A stretch of DNA of 64,000 bases from CADCTQ01 sp963844325 (GTDB lineage: Bacteria > Bacteroidota > Bacteroidia > Cytophagales > 172606-1): NCBI GenBank assembly GCA_963844325.1, contig CAWJNV010000002.1:3658001-3722000 (forward strand), read 5' to 3'. A model generated the notes under the pieces. That model did no database searches. It was not told the origin of the DNA and saw only the letters and a list, made by a program, of their open reading frames with translations. Shown here in pieces: positions 1-7,960 of this stretch. A program made the position numbers and the translations under genes. Position 1 is the first letter of the stretch; each line of letters starts with the position of its first letter.

Positions 1-223
1 CCAGTTCGGGCCACGTGTGCACGGCCAGGTGCGATTCGGTGAGGCAGATCACCCCCGTAAAGCCGCCCTCCTCAAAATGGTGGAATACTTCGCCCACCGC
101 CTGGAGGCCGTACGCCCCGATGCGTTCGGCGTAGAACAGCCGCAGGGGCGTGTAGTCGGACAGCAGGTGCGCCGCTTCGGAATGGATTTCGGCCAGCACG
201 TGCAGGCCAGGCGTATAGTTCAT
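1..223 (-). CDS. speD: S-adenosylmethionine decarboxylase proenzyme (partial, runs off left edge)
   Basis: The first 74 residues are present; the gene continues beyond base 1. The enzyme decarboxylates S-adenosylmethionine to supply aminopropyl groups for spermidine synthesis, in the cytoplasm. The frame reads LTESHLAVHTWPEL at the window edge, which matches the signature of the small bacterial AdoMetDC class. In that family the Ser of the ESH motif (Ser64 here) is where the proenzyme cleaves itself and becomes the pyruvoyl cofactor; the His that follows is also conserved. The start is the ATG at 223-221, giving MNYTPGLHVLAEIHSE, the usual N-terminus for this class. Family identity is strong. 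The downstream half, with the remaining active-site residues, cannot be seen. Confidence 0.9.
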   Translation of the reverse strand, partial: MNYTPGLHVLAEIHSEAAHLLSDYTPLRLFYAERIGAYGLQAVGEVFHHFEEGGFTGVICLTESHLAVHTWPEL

Positions 224-276
224 AGTAGGACGGCGCGGTGGGAATCCGGGAAGCATCCGAAAGCAGGTGCGCAGGA

Positions 277-284
277 CAAAACTA
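277..284 (-). promoter_or_regulatory. Possible -7 element for speD
   Basis: On the minus strand this reads TAGTTTTG, a match to the Bacteroidota -7 consensus TAnnTTTG, about 55 bases upstream of the speD start. The -33 position at the expected 19-base spacing reads GTTC, a poor match, so this is tentative. Confidence 0.35.
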
Positions 285-352
285 AAATTTTTCGGGAGCC
301 CCGGAACGCCGGCCCGCCAAAAAAGTTCAGGTAGCGCCGGGACGGATGCGGA

Positions 353-374
353 AAATACTCATTAATAAGTATTT
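353..374. repeat. Small inverted repeat upstream of the 433 gene
   Basis: AAATACT and AGTATTT flank an 8-base loop, 59 bases before the start codon at 433. It could be an operator or a 5'-UTR hairpin. The stretch 224-432 between speD and this gene has no other recognisable feature. Confidence 0.35.
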
Positions 375-432
375 ACATTGGATGCTGGCGTCGGTAGTTT
401 TACATCCGTATTCACATAAACAACCTAAAAAC

Positions 433-1266
433 ATGCTCGTATCCAATTTTGAACTGCTCGTAAAGCGCATTGCTCCCCTGGCCCCGGGCGGAGCAGGGGC
501 TCCCGTCAATGCCCCCTTCCGCCGCGTCGTGCAGGGCTATTTCCTCATCATCACCAATCTGAACCCGAGCCGGACGGCCAACTTCGTGCTGCAGTTCACC
601 ATCCCGGGACTGCCCCCCGGTGACCCCGGCGCCTTTGACCGGGAAATTGTGCTGGCCCCCGACCCCAACGTCAGATCGGGGTACGACGTGGCGGCCCTCA
701 ACAACCAGAACCTGCCCCTGTCTCCCGCCACGGGTACTGCCGCCGTCAAAAGGTTCATTACCCGCCGGTTCAGCATCGGTCCCCTGCAAACCGTTTCGGT
801 CAACCTGCTGCCCAACCTGAGCAACCCCAACGTGCTGGCTAGTGAAGCCCTCGAAGTGCGCGGCTCGGTGGAAATCCTGCAGGCGTACGCCAGCCTCCGG
901 GAATTTCTCTTCGGTGTGTCGGCCACCGACGTGCTGCTGACGGCCGAGATCCGGGGTACCTTCCTCGACAACGACTACCCCAACAACATGGTGGGCACCG
1001 AACTGGATTTTGACCAGATCAATTACGGGCTGCCCCTGGCTTCGGGCAATGGCCGCAACACCGTGGAAGACTTGCCGGGCAACCTGCGTGTCCTCCCGCC
1101 GGTACTCGTGCCGTCCCTGTCGGTGGACCCTGATTTGCTCAAAGAAGTGCGCCCGGACCTCATCAAGGGGCTCAACGAAGAACTGGCCCCGTTACGCCTC
1201 GTCGTGCAGTCGCTGGACCAGGAACCGCCGGCCCAGGAAAAGCCGGCGCCGGAAAATCCGGTATAG
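433..1266 (+). CDS. Hypothetical protein, 277 aa, beta-rich
   Basis: I do not recognise this family. The chosen start is the ATG at 433 (MLVSNFELLVKRIAP); an ATG 87 bases upstream would add an unconvincing 29-residue leader. There is no signal peptide or membrane helix. Residues 35-200 alternate hydrophobic and polar residues as in a beta-sandwich (GYFLIITNLNPS, FVLQFTIPGLPP), followed by a segment with FLDNDYPNNMVG and a Pro/Glu-rich tail (QEPPAQEKPAPENPV). A cytoplasmic or non-classically exported beta-domain protein fits, but that is a guess. A second unknown gene follows on the same strand about 150 bases later. High GC and clean codon use support a real gene. Confidence 0.7.
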   Translation: MLVSNFELLVKRIAPLAPGGAGAPVNAPFRRVVQGYFLIITNLNPSRTANFVLQFTIPGLPPGDPGAFDREIVLAPDPNVRSGYDVAALNNQNLPLSPATGTAAVKRFITRRFSIGPLQTVSVNLLPNLSNPNVLASEALEVRGSVEILQAYASLREFLFGVSATDVLLTAEIRGTFLDNDYPNNMVGTELDFDQINYGLPLASGNGRNTVEDLPGNLRVLPPVLVPSLSVDPDLLKEVRPDLIKGLNEELAPLRLVVQSLDQEPPAQEKPAPENPV

Positions 1267-1417
1267 CAGGAAAACCCAGCGTAATTACGCGTTGCGGTCC
1301 GCGCTGCCCGTGGGGCCGATTGCCAGGCAGTCGGTCCGGCGGGCAGTGGTCGTATTGCCGGATTGCCACGATTGTTTTGTACCTTGGGTTGCCGCAATTC
1401 CCCAACGGCTACGACCC

Positions 1418-1756
1418 ATGCAACCCTTCGAACCCGAGCCACCCCCCGAACCCGAATTCCTGCCGCCCGGCCTCGTACCGTCCGGCCCCGAACCGCATTC
1501 GGTGCAGTTTGTGCCCCTGCCCAAGTTCCGGGGCCGGCGCTATGGCTACCTGCTGCACAACAAGGTGTACGTGTCCCCTGAACTGCACGCTTACCTCACC
1601 GATCCGAAGCACCGCCACGAGGCGCTGGCCCGGCTGCCCATCCTCGACGTGGAGGCGTACTTTTCGGAGGCGGCCGCCCAGCGGATGAAAGCCGACATTG
1701 CCGCCGCCACTCAGTCGCCGCCCGGTGAAGACGCCTCGCGGGGCGCAAACAGGTAG
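1418..1756 (+). CDS. Hypothetical protein, 112 aa, Pro-rich N-terminus
   Basis: Function not recognised. The start is the ATG at 1418 (MQPFEPEPPPEPEFLPPG). The first ~25 residues are Pro/Glu-rich and probably disordered. They are followed by a basic patch (LPKFRGRRYGYLLHNKVYV) and a mostly helical second half (LPILDVEAYFSEAAAQRM). No signal peptide or membrane segment is visible. The last 46 bases overlap the 3' end of the convergent exosortase-associated gene, an unusually deep convergent overlap in this window. The reading frame stays open and in normal codon use through the overlap, so one or both C-termini may be recently extended. Confidence 0.6.
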   Translation: MQPFEPEPPPEPEFLPPGLVPSGPEPHSVQFVPLPKFRGRRYGYLLHNKVYVSPELHAYLTDPKHRHEALARLPILDVEAYFSEAAAQRMKADIAAATQSPPGEDASRGANR

Positions 1757-2163
1757 TAGTAGGCGGGCAGGGAGGCCAGAAACAGGAAGGGCGTGTTGGT
1801 GAGGAAAAACACGGCGTAGTTGAGCTGGGGCGGCACGGCCACGTACGCGCCCAGGCTTCGCTTGACCACGTACAGCAATCCCCCCAGGGCAAACAGCAGC
1901 AGGTGCAGCCAGAAAAACTGCCGGGCGTAGGGACGGCTCCCGGTGATGAGGCGCAGCAGGTACGTGTAGAGGAAGGCCCGTAGCAGCGTAAAGCCGACCG
2001 ACAGGACGAAAGGCTGGCCGCTCACGTTCAGCCGGCCCACCAGGGGGAGCCGGTGCCCGTAGGGCGTGAGGACAGTCAGCCAGTCCTGGTAGTGGAGGTC
2101 GATCACGATTTGCAGCCCGAACAGCGCCGCGCCGAGCAGCAGCCGGCCCGGTTTCCTACGCAT
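1711..2163 (-). CDS. Exosortase-associated integral membrane protein (XrtX-partner type)
   Basis: A 150-aa protein with about four hydrophobic helices (near residues 8-24, 50-75, 84-102 and 116-138). It overlaps the exosortase gene by 8 bases, a spacing that suggests translational coupling. Small polytopic partners of this kind are commonly encoded directly after Bacteroidota exosortases. I infer that it assists or anchors the exosortase in the inner membrane; nothing in the sequence shows a catalytic motif. The start is the ATG at 2163. Its 3' end overlaps the convergent 112-aa gene by 46 bases, and its last residues (REASSPGGD) lie inside that overlap. Confidence 0.65.
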   Translation of the reverse strand: MRRKPGRLLLGAALFGLQIVIDLHYQDWLTVLTPYGHRLPLVGRLNVSGQPFVLSVGFTLLRAFLYTYLLRLITGSRPYARQFFWLHLLLFALGGLLYVVKRSLGAYVAVPPQLNYAVFFLTNTPFLFLASLPAYYYLFAPREASSPGGD

Positions 2164-2680
2164 GGCCGGCCCGGGCGGCGACCCCCGCGGTTGGGGCGTA
2201 CCTGCGGGCCCACCGCATCCACAACAGCAGCATCACCCCGTACACGACCACCACGAAGGTGTACTTGTGGTTGAAATCGAACGATGACCGGAAGTACCAG
2301 TAGTTGAGGCACAGCCCCACCACCCGCAGGGCGTTGAGCAGGTGAATGGTAAGCAGGCCCAGCGGCAGAAACCACAGCTTTGCCACGGGCCGGGCCGGGA
2401 AGGCCAGCACGAAGCAGGCAAACAGGCCGAAAAAGTCCAGGCCGTTGCAGGCGTCGCCGATGTAGAGGAGGGGCTGCCCTTCCACGAAGAGGGTGGTGGC
2501 CTGCCGGTGGGCGTCGAGCCCGAACAGCCGCAGGCCGCCCACGCCCACGCCGGCCAGGTGCCGCGTGAGGAAGCCGTTGCACCACGCCGCCGGGAAAAAG
2601 GCGTGCCAGAGCGTATACAGCCCCGCCAGCTTCAGCAGAAACCACAGGGCCGGGTTGATCCTACCGGTCCTGCGCATCAT
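2156..2680 (-). CDS. Exosortase family protein (Bacteroidota type)
   Basis: A polytopic membrane cysteine transpeptidase-like enzyme of about 174 aa. The three residues that define the family are visible in order: Cys in GDACNGLDFFGLF, Arg in LLNALRVVGL and His in DFNHKYTF. Exosortases process proteins carrying a C-terminal tripartite signal (short motif, hydrophobic helix, charged tail). The likely start is the ATG at 2680 or the adjacent one at 2677, preceded on the minus strand by a GGAGGAAG stretch, which is unusually Shine-Dalgarno-like for this phylum. The frame stays open further upstream, but that part lies inside the sorting-signal gene in another frame. Overlaps of 20 bases with the upstream gene and 8 with the downstream gene mark a tight three-gene operon. 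The assignment to the XrtX subfamily is probable, not proven. Confidence 0.85.
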   Translation of the reverse strand: MMRRTGRINPALWFLLKLAGLYTLWHAFFPAAWCNGFLTRHLAGVGVGGLRLFGLDAHRQATTLFVEGQPLLYIGDACNGLDFFGLFACFVLAFPARPVAKLWFLPLGLLTIHLLNALRVVGLCLNYWYFRSSFDFNHKYTFVVVVYGVMLLLWMRWARRYAPTAGVAARAGHA

Positions 2681-2867
2681 CCTGTTCTTCCTCCGATGGC
2701 TTGCGGGCGTCGTAGAGCAGTTTGGCCCCCGCCACGGCGCCGGCCGCCAGGAAGAGGGACAAGCCGCCGTCAATGGGAATGCCGCCCGGGGGCGGGCCGG
2801 GTTGCGCCATGGCTTCGTTGAGGGCGAACAACAGGAGGACCAACAGGACGGGGATAGCTTTTTTCAT
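2661..2867 (-). CDS. Small exosortase substrate with PIDGG-type C-terminal sorting signal
   Basis: A 68-aa protein starting at the ATG at 2867 (MKKAIPVLLVLLLF). A cleavable signal peptide ends near NEAMAQ. The mature part is then almost nothing but a sorting signal: a Pro/Gly spacer, the motif GGIPIDGG, a hydrophobic helix (LSLFLAAGAVAGAKLLY) and a charged tail. It resembles the PID-CTERM class of Bacteroidota. The tail after the helix is DARKPSEEEQDDAQDR, more acidic than basic, which is atypical. The gene heads the exosortase operon, so it is the obvious dedicated substrate. What the few mature residues carry after processing is unknown. Confidence 0.8.
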   Translation of the reverse strand: MKKAIPVLLVLLLFALNEAMAQPGPPPGGIPIDGGLSLFLAAGAVAGAKLLYDARKPSEEEQDDAQDR

Positions 2868-2912
2868 ACGGGACACGCGTGAATGAACGGGTAAAGTTAA
2901 AACTTCCAAACG

Positions 2913-2951
2913 AAAAAATGCCGGCAGGGATGTTACCCGCCGGCATTTTTT
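2913..2951 (-). terminator. Rho-independent terminator
   Basis: Hairpin AAAAAATGCCGGC / GCCGGCATTTTTT with a 13-base loop. On the minus strand it ends in a T-run and lies downstream of the NHL-repeat gene, separating it from the exosortase operon. Confidence 0.8.
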
Positions 2952-2956
2952 GTTTG

Positions 2957-3088
2957 ATGGTCAATGGTCATTGGTCAATGGTCATTGGTCATTGGTCAAT
3001 GGGCACGTATAAGTCATGCATCCCGAATGACCAATGCACTAATGGCCATTGACCAATGACCAATGACCATTGACCAATGACCACTGAC
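2957..3088. repeat. Heptamer inverted repeat (TGGTCAW units)
   Basis: Six tandem 7-base units TGGTCAA/TGGTCAT at 2957-3002 face about eight complementary units (TGACCAA/TGACCAT) at 3028-3088, separated by ~25 bases. Together they would form a very long imperfect hairpin, ending exactly at the stop of the NHL-repeat gene. Confidence 0.9.
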
Positions 3089-6000
3089 TATTCCCCCAAA
3101 TACACCCGCTTCGACACCACCGACCCGCCGGCCGAGAGGCGGAAGATGTACACCTGCTGGTGCGGCACGTGGGTGGGCAGTTGGGCCTGGCCGTTCACGA
3201 CGGGCGCCGCCGTGAAGCTTTCCACTTTTTCGCCCCGCAGGTTGAACAGCGCACCCGAAACTTCCGCCACGGCGGGGTCGGCCAGGCGGACGAAGATGGT
3301 ACGGCGCACCGCGAAGATGCGTACCGGTTCGGCACTGCCGGCAACGGGCACCACCAGCGGCACTTCCGGCTGCGCGGCGGGTTGGGCCGGATCGGGCGTA
3401 GTTCCGGCCGGAAGGGCGGCGGGCGGCGGAATCATGGGCGTCGCGGTCAGCGGCGTGGTGCCGAAGTGCAGCACGAACCGGTCGGTGCGGCGGCCCGCTT
3501 CCAGTTGCACGGCCACGGTGGTCTGCTGCCGCAGGTCGTGGAAAAGGCCCGTTTGCTTGTCTTCGAGCCGGATGGTCACGTCGGCGGCCAGGTTTTCGAG
3601 GGCGGCAACCGATACCGAATAGCTGCCCGCGGCATCGGCTACTGTACCCAGGGGCACGGCCCGGGGGCCGGTGAGCAGGGGCAGGGCCTGGATGGCGTAG
3701 TCTTCGTCCTGGAGGAGGCTGAAGAAGGAGAGGCCCGCGTTGCCTGGCAGTTTCCGGGCGTCGTAGAGGCGGTCGGCGGCTTCGGTGGCGTCGCCGGCAA
3801 AGGCGATCAGCGTTTCGTTGTACTTGCCGGCCCCCGTCAGCGACAGCTTGAGCCGCCCGATCTCGCCGGCCTGGCGGCGGAAGAACGAAGCATTCTGGGC
3901 GCCGGTGCGCATGTGGTTGGTAAAGGTCACCCGGCCCGCGGCATTGGCTTCCACGAAAAAGCCCTGGTGCGAACTGATCGCGTTGCCGGCCACCGTGCGG
4001 GAGTTGGGACCCGCCACCAGGCCCGCGGCCGTGCGGACGGCGTAGTCGGCGTTGTCGTAGCCCGCGCCGCCCGAAAGGTCGTCGTCCCAGAAGTAGAGGG
4101 CGCCGTTGATCGAGGGGTTGGCGGCAATAAAGGCTTCGTAGTCCAGCGGACCCGGGTAGGGGTTGCCCACCAGGTTATAGCCGCGCTGCCCGACCGGGTG
4201 CACCACCGTGCGGTTGAGCGACACGCTGATGGTCCCGCTGTTGGGCGCGCCGATGAAGGCCGGCGAACCCGCCCCGTTGGCAAAGTAGCCCGTACCCGCC
4301 TGCAGGGTGCCGTTGAAGGGAATCCAGCGGGCGAAGTTTTCGTAGGGCCGGGTTTCGTCGTAGCGGTAGACGCGACTGCCCAGCAGGGACGCATCGGCTT
4401 CGCTTACCGGCGACGACCAGCCGTTGTAGGCGTTGCCCGCCTGGCCGTTGCGCCGGGCGGTTATTTCGCCGTCCACTTTGCCGCCGCCGTTGGGCGTGCC
4501 CGCGCCGTGCAGCAGGATGGCGCCCGATTCGAGGATGAGATCATTGTTGGTCAGGAGGGTTGTCCCGCCCCGTACTTCCACCACGCCGCTCAGGGCCAGG
4601 CCGCCGTGCAGGGCCTGCGTGCCGGCTCCCGTAAACCGTACCGTACCCGTGCCGGTGATGCTGCCGCCGCGGTTGGTGAGGTCGCCGGTGACCACCAGTA
4701 CGTTGCCCGTGGGTACGTGCACCGTGGCGCCGGGGTTGATCGTCAGGTTACGCACCCCGGCCGTGCCCTGCACCGTGGCTACGCCGTTGGCTACCGTCGC
4801 GTCGGAATCCGTGGCGGGCACGCTGCCGTTGCTCCAGTTGGTTGCCGACGTCCAGGGGTTGGTGCCCGTCCAGATGTTGTCCGAAGGCAGCACCACCGTC
4901 AGGGATTGTTGCACCGGGGCGGCGGCCAGGTAGTTTTCGTTGCCCGCCTGGGTGGCCGTAATGACCGTGGTACCGACGCCCGTAAGGGTCACGAGGTTGC
5001 CGGAAACCGTGGCGACGGCCGGGTTGGAGGAGGTGTACGCGACCGGCAGGCCCGACACCACCGAGGCCGAGAGGGCGAACGGTTCCTGGCCGTAGGTCTT
5101 GTTTTCGAGGGGCCCGAACGTAATGTCCTGCGGCGCCTTGGTCACTTTGCCGCGGAGCGTGAACCGGTAGGGGTTCTCGTCGGTGTCGTTGGTGACGAAC
5201 GACAGCGTGCCGCCAAAGTCGCCTACGGCGGTGGCCGTCTGCTGCACGGTGAAGGTGGCCGTGCGCTTGGGGCCGACGCCCACGGGGAAGTCGCCCAGCA
5301 GGGCGAAGCCCGCCGGCAGCGTGAGGCCGCTCACCAGCAGGGTGCCCTTGCCGGCCGAGTTGTCGAGGGTAAAGGTAAGGGTCACCGGGTTGGCGTAGGC
5401 CGTAGTGCCGAAGTCGTAGGTACCGCCGTTGGCGACCGTTTCCGTGCCCACCAGTACTTCCACTTCGGGGTCGCCGCCGGGCACGAACTGCTGCACGCGG
5501 TGGTTGTTGAAATCGGCCACGTAGAAGCCGCCCTGCCCATCGGGGGCCACGCCGGCCGGACCGTCAAACGACCCGTTGCCGGTGCCCTGCCCGCCGACCC
5601 TGGCGCTAAACCGGCCGTTGGACTTGAACACCTGCACGTGGTGACCCGAGGCGTCGGCGGCGTACACGTTGCCCAGCGCGTCCACGGCAATCCCGGCGGG
5701 GGTGTTCATCTGGCCGTCTTCACTGCCGTACGTGCCGAAGGTCTCGGTGAACCGGCCGTTGGCTTTGAACTTATGAATGCAGCCGGTGCCCCCGTTGGCC
5801 GCCACGTACACGTTGCCCTGCGCATCCACGGCCACGGCGGTAGGGTTGCTGAACTGACCCTCTTCCCAGCCGTCCGAGCCGAACTGGGCGATAAAGGCGC
5901 CGGTGTTGCTCAGTTTCAGCACGCGGTGGTTGAACTGATCGGCCACGTACACGTTGCCCTGGGCATCCACGGCCACGCCGGCCGGGGCGGCAAACTGCTC

Positions 6001-7251
6001 TTTGCCCGACCCTTCCCGGCCGAATTTCCCCAGGAACGTGCCGTCGGGGCTCAGTTTCTGGATGCGGTGGTTGAACTGGTCGGCCACGTAGAGGTTGCCC
6101 TGGCCGTCGAGGGCGATGCCGGCGGGAAAGTTAAACTCCCCGTTGCCATTGCCTTCCTTGCCGAACGCCGCCACGAACTTGCCGGTGGCATTGAACTTCT
6201 GCACGCGGTGGTTGGCCTGGTCGGTCACGTACACGTTGCCCTGCGCATCCACGGCCACGCCGGCGGGGTTGTTGAACTGGCCGTCGGCGGCGCCGGTGCC
6301 TCCCACCACGGCGAGAAACTGGCCGCTGGCGTTGAACCGCTGCACGCGGTGGTTGCCGCCGTCGGCTACCAGCAGGTTGCCCTGCCCGTCGAGGGCAATG
6401 CCCGCCGGGGTGTTGAACTGGCCGTTGCCGGCGCCGGGGGTGCCCAGGGAAGCGACCCACGTGCCGGTGGCGCTGAACTTCTGCACGCGGTGGTTGCCCC
6501 CTTCACTCACGTAGAGGTTGCCCTGCGCATCCACGGCCAGGCCGCCCGGTTCGGTCAGTTCACCGTTGGCGGAACCGTACTGCCCGAGGGCGGACACGAA
6601 TGCCCCCGCCGTGGTGAATTTCTGCACGCGGTGGTTGTACAAGTCACTCACGTAGAGGCTGCCGCGGCCGTCGAGGGCCACGTGGACGGGGGTGGCGAAC
6701 CGCCCGTTTTCCGTACCGAAGCTGCCGAATTTGGCGAGAAACGTGCCGCCCGCGCCCAGCTTCTGCACGCGGTGGTTTTGCCCGTCGGCCACGTAGAGGT
6801 TGCCTTGGGCGTCGAGGGCTATCCCGGTGGGGCCGTAGAACTGCCCGTTTCCGGAGCCCGCCGTACCGATGACGGCCAGGAACTGCCCGGCGGCGCTGAA
6901 TTTCTGGATGCGGTCGTTGCCCGCGTCGGCTACGTAGAGGTTGCCCTGGGCGTCGAGGGCAATGCCGGCCGGGGCGTTCAACTGGCCGTCTTCGGCGCCG
7001 GGGCTCCCGATGGTGAGCAGCACCTTGCCGTCGGTGCCGATCTTATGCACCACGTGCCGGGCGTTGTCGGAAACGTAGAGGTTGCCCTGCCCATCGGCGG
7101 CAACCCCGGCGGGAGTGCCGAACTGGGGGAGTCCCAGGGACTGGGCGCCCAACTGCGAATGGTACACGTACTGGGCCGGGGCGGGCAGGGACAGGAGGAG
7201 AACCGGCAGCAAAACCTGCCAGCAGAACAATAGGAGTCGAGGTTGCCGCAT
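3088..7251 (-). CDS. Secreted NHL-repeat protein with T9SS type A C-terminal domain
   Basis: A 1387-aa exported protein. The start is the ATG at 7251, giving a signal peptide MRQPRLLLFCWQVLL ending near PAPAQ. Residues ~45-609 are twelve NHL-type repeats of about 47 aa, each of the form PAGIALDAQGNLYVADxxNHRVQKF, enough for two six-bladed propellers. Then come an Ig-like anchor domain (~610-715), a cadherin/Big-like domain with NKTYGQEPFALSASV (~715-800), a beta-helix-like stretch starting NIWTGTNPWTSATNW (~803-900), and a long domain with GWSSPVSEADASLLG. The last ~80 residues (PVRIFAVRRTIFVRLA to SKRVYLGE) fit a somewhat degenerate T9SS type A sorting domain. It is probably a cell-surface or released adhesin or ligand-binding protein; the ligand is unknown. 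Confidence 0.85.
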   Translation of the reverse strand: MRQPRLLLFCWQVLLPVLLLSLPAPAQYVYHSQLGAQSLGLPQFGTPAGVAADGQGNLYVSDNARHVVHKIGTDGKVLLTIGSPGAEDGQLNAPAGIALDAQGNLYVADAGNDRIQKFSAAGQFLAVIGTAGSGNGQFYGPTGIALDAQGNLYVADGQNHRVQKLGAGGTFLAKFGSFGTENGRFATPVHVALDGRGSLYVSDLYNHRVQKFTTAGAFVSALGQYGSANGELTEPGGLAVDAQGNLYVSEGGNHRVQKFSATGTWVASLGTPGAGNGQFNTPAGIALDGQGNLLVADGGNHRVQRFNASGQFLAVVGGTGAADGQFNNPAGVAVDAQGNVYVTDQANHRVQKFNATGKFVAAFGKEGNGNGEFNFPAGIALDGQGNLYVADQFNHRIQKLSPDGTFLGKFGREGSGKEQFAAPAGVAVDAQGNVYVADQFNHRVLKLSNTGAFIAQFGSDGWEEGQFSNPTAVAVDAQGNVYVAANGGTGCIHKFKANGRFTETFGTYGSEDGQMNTPAGIAVDALGNVYAADASGHHVQVFKSNGRFSARVGGQGTGNGSFDGPAGVAPDGQGGFYVADFNNHRVQQFVPGGDPEVEVLVGTETVANGGTYDFGTTAYANPVTLTFTLDNSAGKGTLLVSGLTLPAGFALLGDFPVGVGPKRTATFTVQQTATAVGDFGGTLSFVTNDTDENPYRFTLRGKVTKAPQDITFGPLENKTYGQEPFALSASVVSGLPVAYTSSNPAVATVSGNLVTLTGVGTTVITATQAGNENYLAAAPVQQSLTVVLPSDNIWTGTNPWTSATNWSNGSVPATDSDATVANGVATVQGTAGVRNLTINPGATVHVPTGNVLVVTGDLTNRGGSITGTGTVRFTGAGTQALHGGLALSGVVEVRGGTTLLTNNDLILESGAILLHGAGTPNGGGKVDGEITARRNGQAGNAYNGWSSPVSEADASLLGSRVYRYDETRPYENFARWIPFNGTLQAGTGYFANGAGSPAFIGAPNSGTISVSLNRTVVHPVGQRGYNLVGNPYPGPLDYEAFIAANPSINGALYFWDDDLSGGAGYDNADYAVRTAAGLVAGPNSRTVAGNAISSHQGFFVEANAAGRVTFTNHMRTGAQNASFFRRQAGEIGRLKLSLTGAGKYNETLIAFAGDATEAADRLYDARKLPGNAGLSFFSLLQDEDYAIQALPLLTGPRAVPLGTVADAAGSYSVSVAALENLAADVTIRLEDKQTGLFHDLRQQTTVAVQLEAGRRTDRFVLHFGTTPLTATPMIPPPAALPAGTTPDPAQPAAQPEVPLVVPVAGSAEPVRIFAVRRTIFVRLADPAVAEVSGALFNLRGEKVESFTAAPVVNGQAQLPTHVPHQQVYIFRLSAGGSVVSKRVYLGE
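5435..7119 (-). repeat. Twelve tandem 141-bp coding repeats (NHL blades)
   Basis: The NHL section is a direct repeat at DNA level too, with a period near 141 bases. The segment encoding NHRVQKF recurs almost unchanged from copy to copy. Adjacent copies are similar enough that copy number could vary by recombination. Confidence 0.85.
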
Positions 7252-7334
7252 CGTGCAAGGGGATATGAGGGGTGATAAAAGTTCGGGAGAAAGGGCTGGC
7301 AGCGGTTGGGCCGGGCGGTGGTCCGGGGTGGCAC

Positions 7335-7365
7335 CAAAGGTAACCGCACATTTGGCGTTCCGAAA
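7335..7365 (-). promoter_or_regulatory. Probable promoter of the NHL-repeat gene
   Basis: On the minus strand the -7 element is TACCTTTG (7342-7335), a full match to TAnnTTTG. TTTC, one base off TTTG, sits at 7365-7362 with the usual 19-base spacing. The start codon is about 84 bases downstream. Confidence 0.55.
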
Positions 7366-7743
7366 CCCCCGGCGGATGCCCCGGCCGGGGAGGGGGTGTA
7401 AGTTCAAAAGTCCGTTCCCCGGCTTTGCGGGCAGAATTTCGAACCGGCCGGCGGGCGGTACAAAGACAGGAATGTGACTCCGGCAACGGGCCGGCGGGCC
7501 GGCGGGGAAAGGGGACGTTTACCGGAAAAACCGGACGGACGGGCCGCAGTGGGCCGGGGCCATTGCCGGACGTTCGGAAAAATGGCCCGGGAAACGGATT
7601 GGGGAAAGCTGCCTTTTGAAGGACAAGCGTTTGCAAAAGCCCGCCGCCCGCTTGGTTGGGCCGGTCTGCGGGTGAGTTGACCCGTAACCTTACAAGAGTA
7701 GGGCTTTGGGGTGCAATTACGAATGACCCATGGTGCTGACAAA
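7366..7743. other. GC-rich intergenic stretch with no gene seen
   Basis: Short open frames occur on both strands here, but they lack family resemblance and look like the chance frames expected in GC-rich DNA. No RNA gene or mobile element was recognised. Confidence 0.5.
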
Positions 7744-7861
7744 GAAGGTTGTATGGCTAAATGGTTGTATGGTTGAATGGCTGTATGGTTGACTTGCTTT
7801 TATTTTCAAGGACGGGTTTCTATCCAATCAGCCATTCAGCCATATAACCATATAACCTTCC
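7744..7861. repeat. Inverted repeat of ATGGYTG-type 7-8-bp units
   Basis: The left arm (7744-7791) is a run of TGTATGGT/TGAATGGC units. The right arm (7825-7861) carries the complement (CAGCCATATAACCATATAACC), about 33 bases away. It could form a long imperfect hairpin upstream of the DUF1080 gene. The architecture is the same as at 2957-3088 but the unit sequence is different. Confidence 0.85.
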
Positions 7862-7960
7862 TGCTCATACAACTAACGACCAATGTCCGCCAATTATCCG
7901 CCCGAAAGCTTTGTCCCTCACCAGGAATGCCTATTTTCGGACAACCAACAACGAACCACC

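Noticed and set aside
5435..7119. Regular direct repeats considered as a CRISPR array
   Set aside because: The period is 141 bases in a continuous reading frame encoding NHL blades, with no short conserved repeat and unique spacer pattern.
3160..7233. A ~1350-codon open frame on the plus strand opposite the NHL-repeat gene
   Set aside because: It is antisense to a gene with clear NHL repeats, signal peptide and T9SS tail. Its Gly/His/Arg-rich repetitive translation is what GC-rich repeat DNA gives on the wrong strand.
7425..7680. Short plus-strand frames between the NHL gene and DUF1080 gene
   Set aside because: They overlap each other in different frames, are Gly/Arg-rich, and have no start context or family resemblance.
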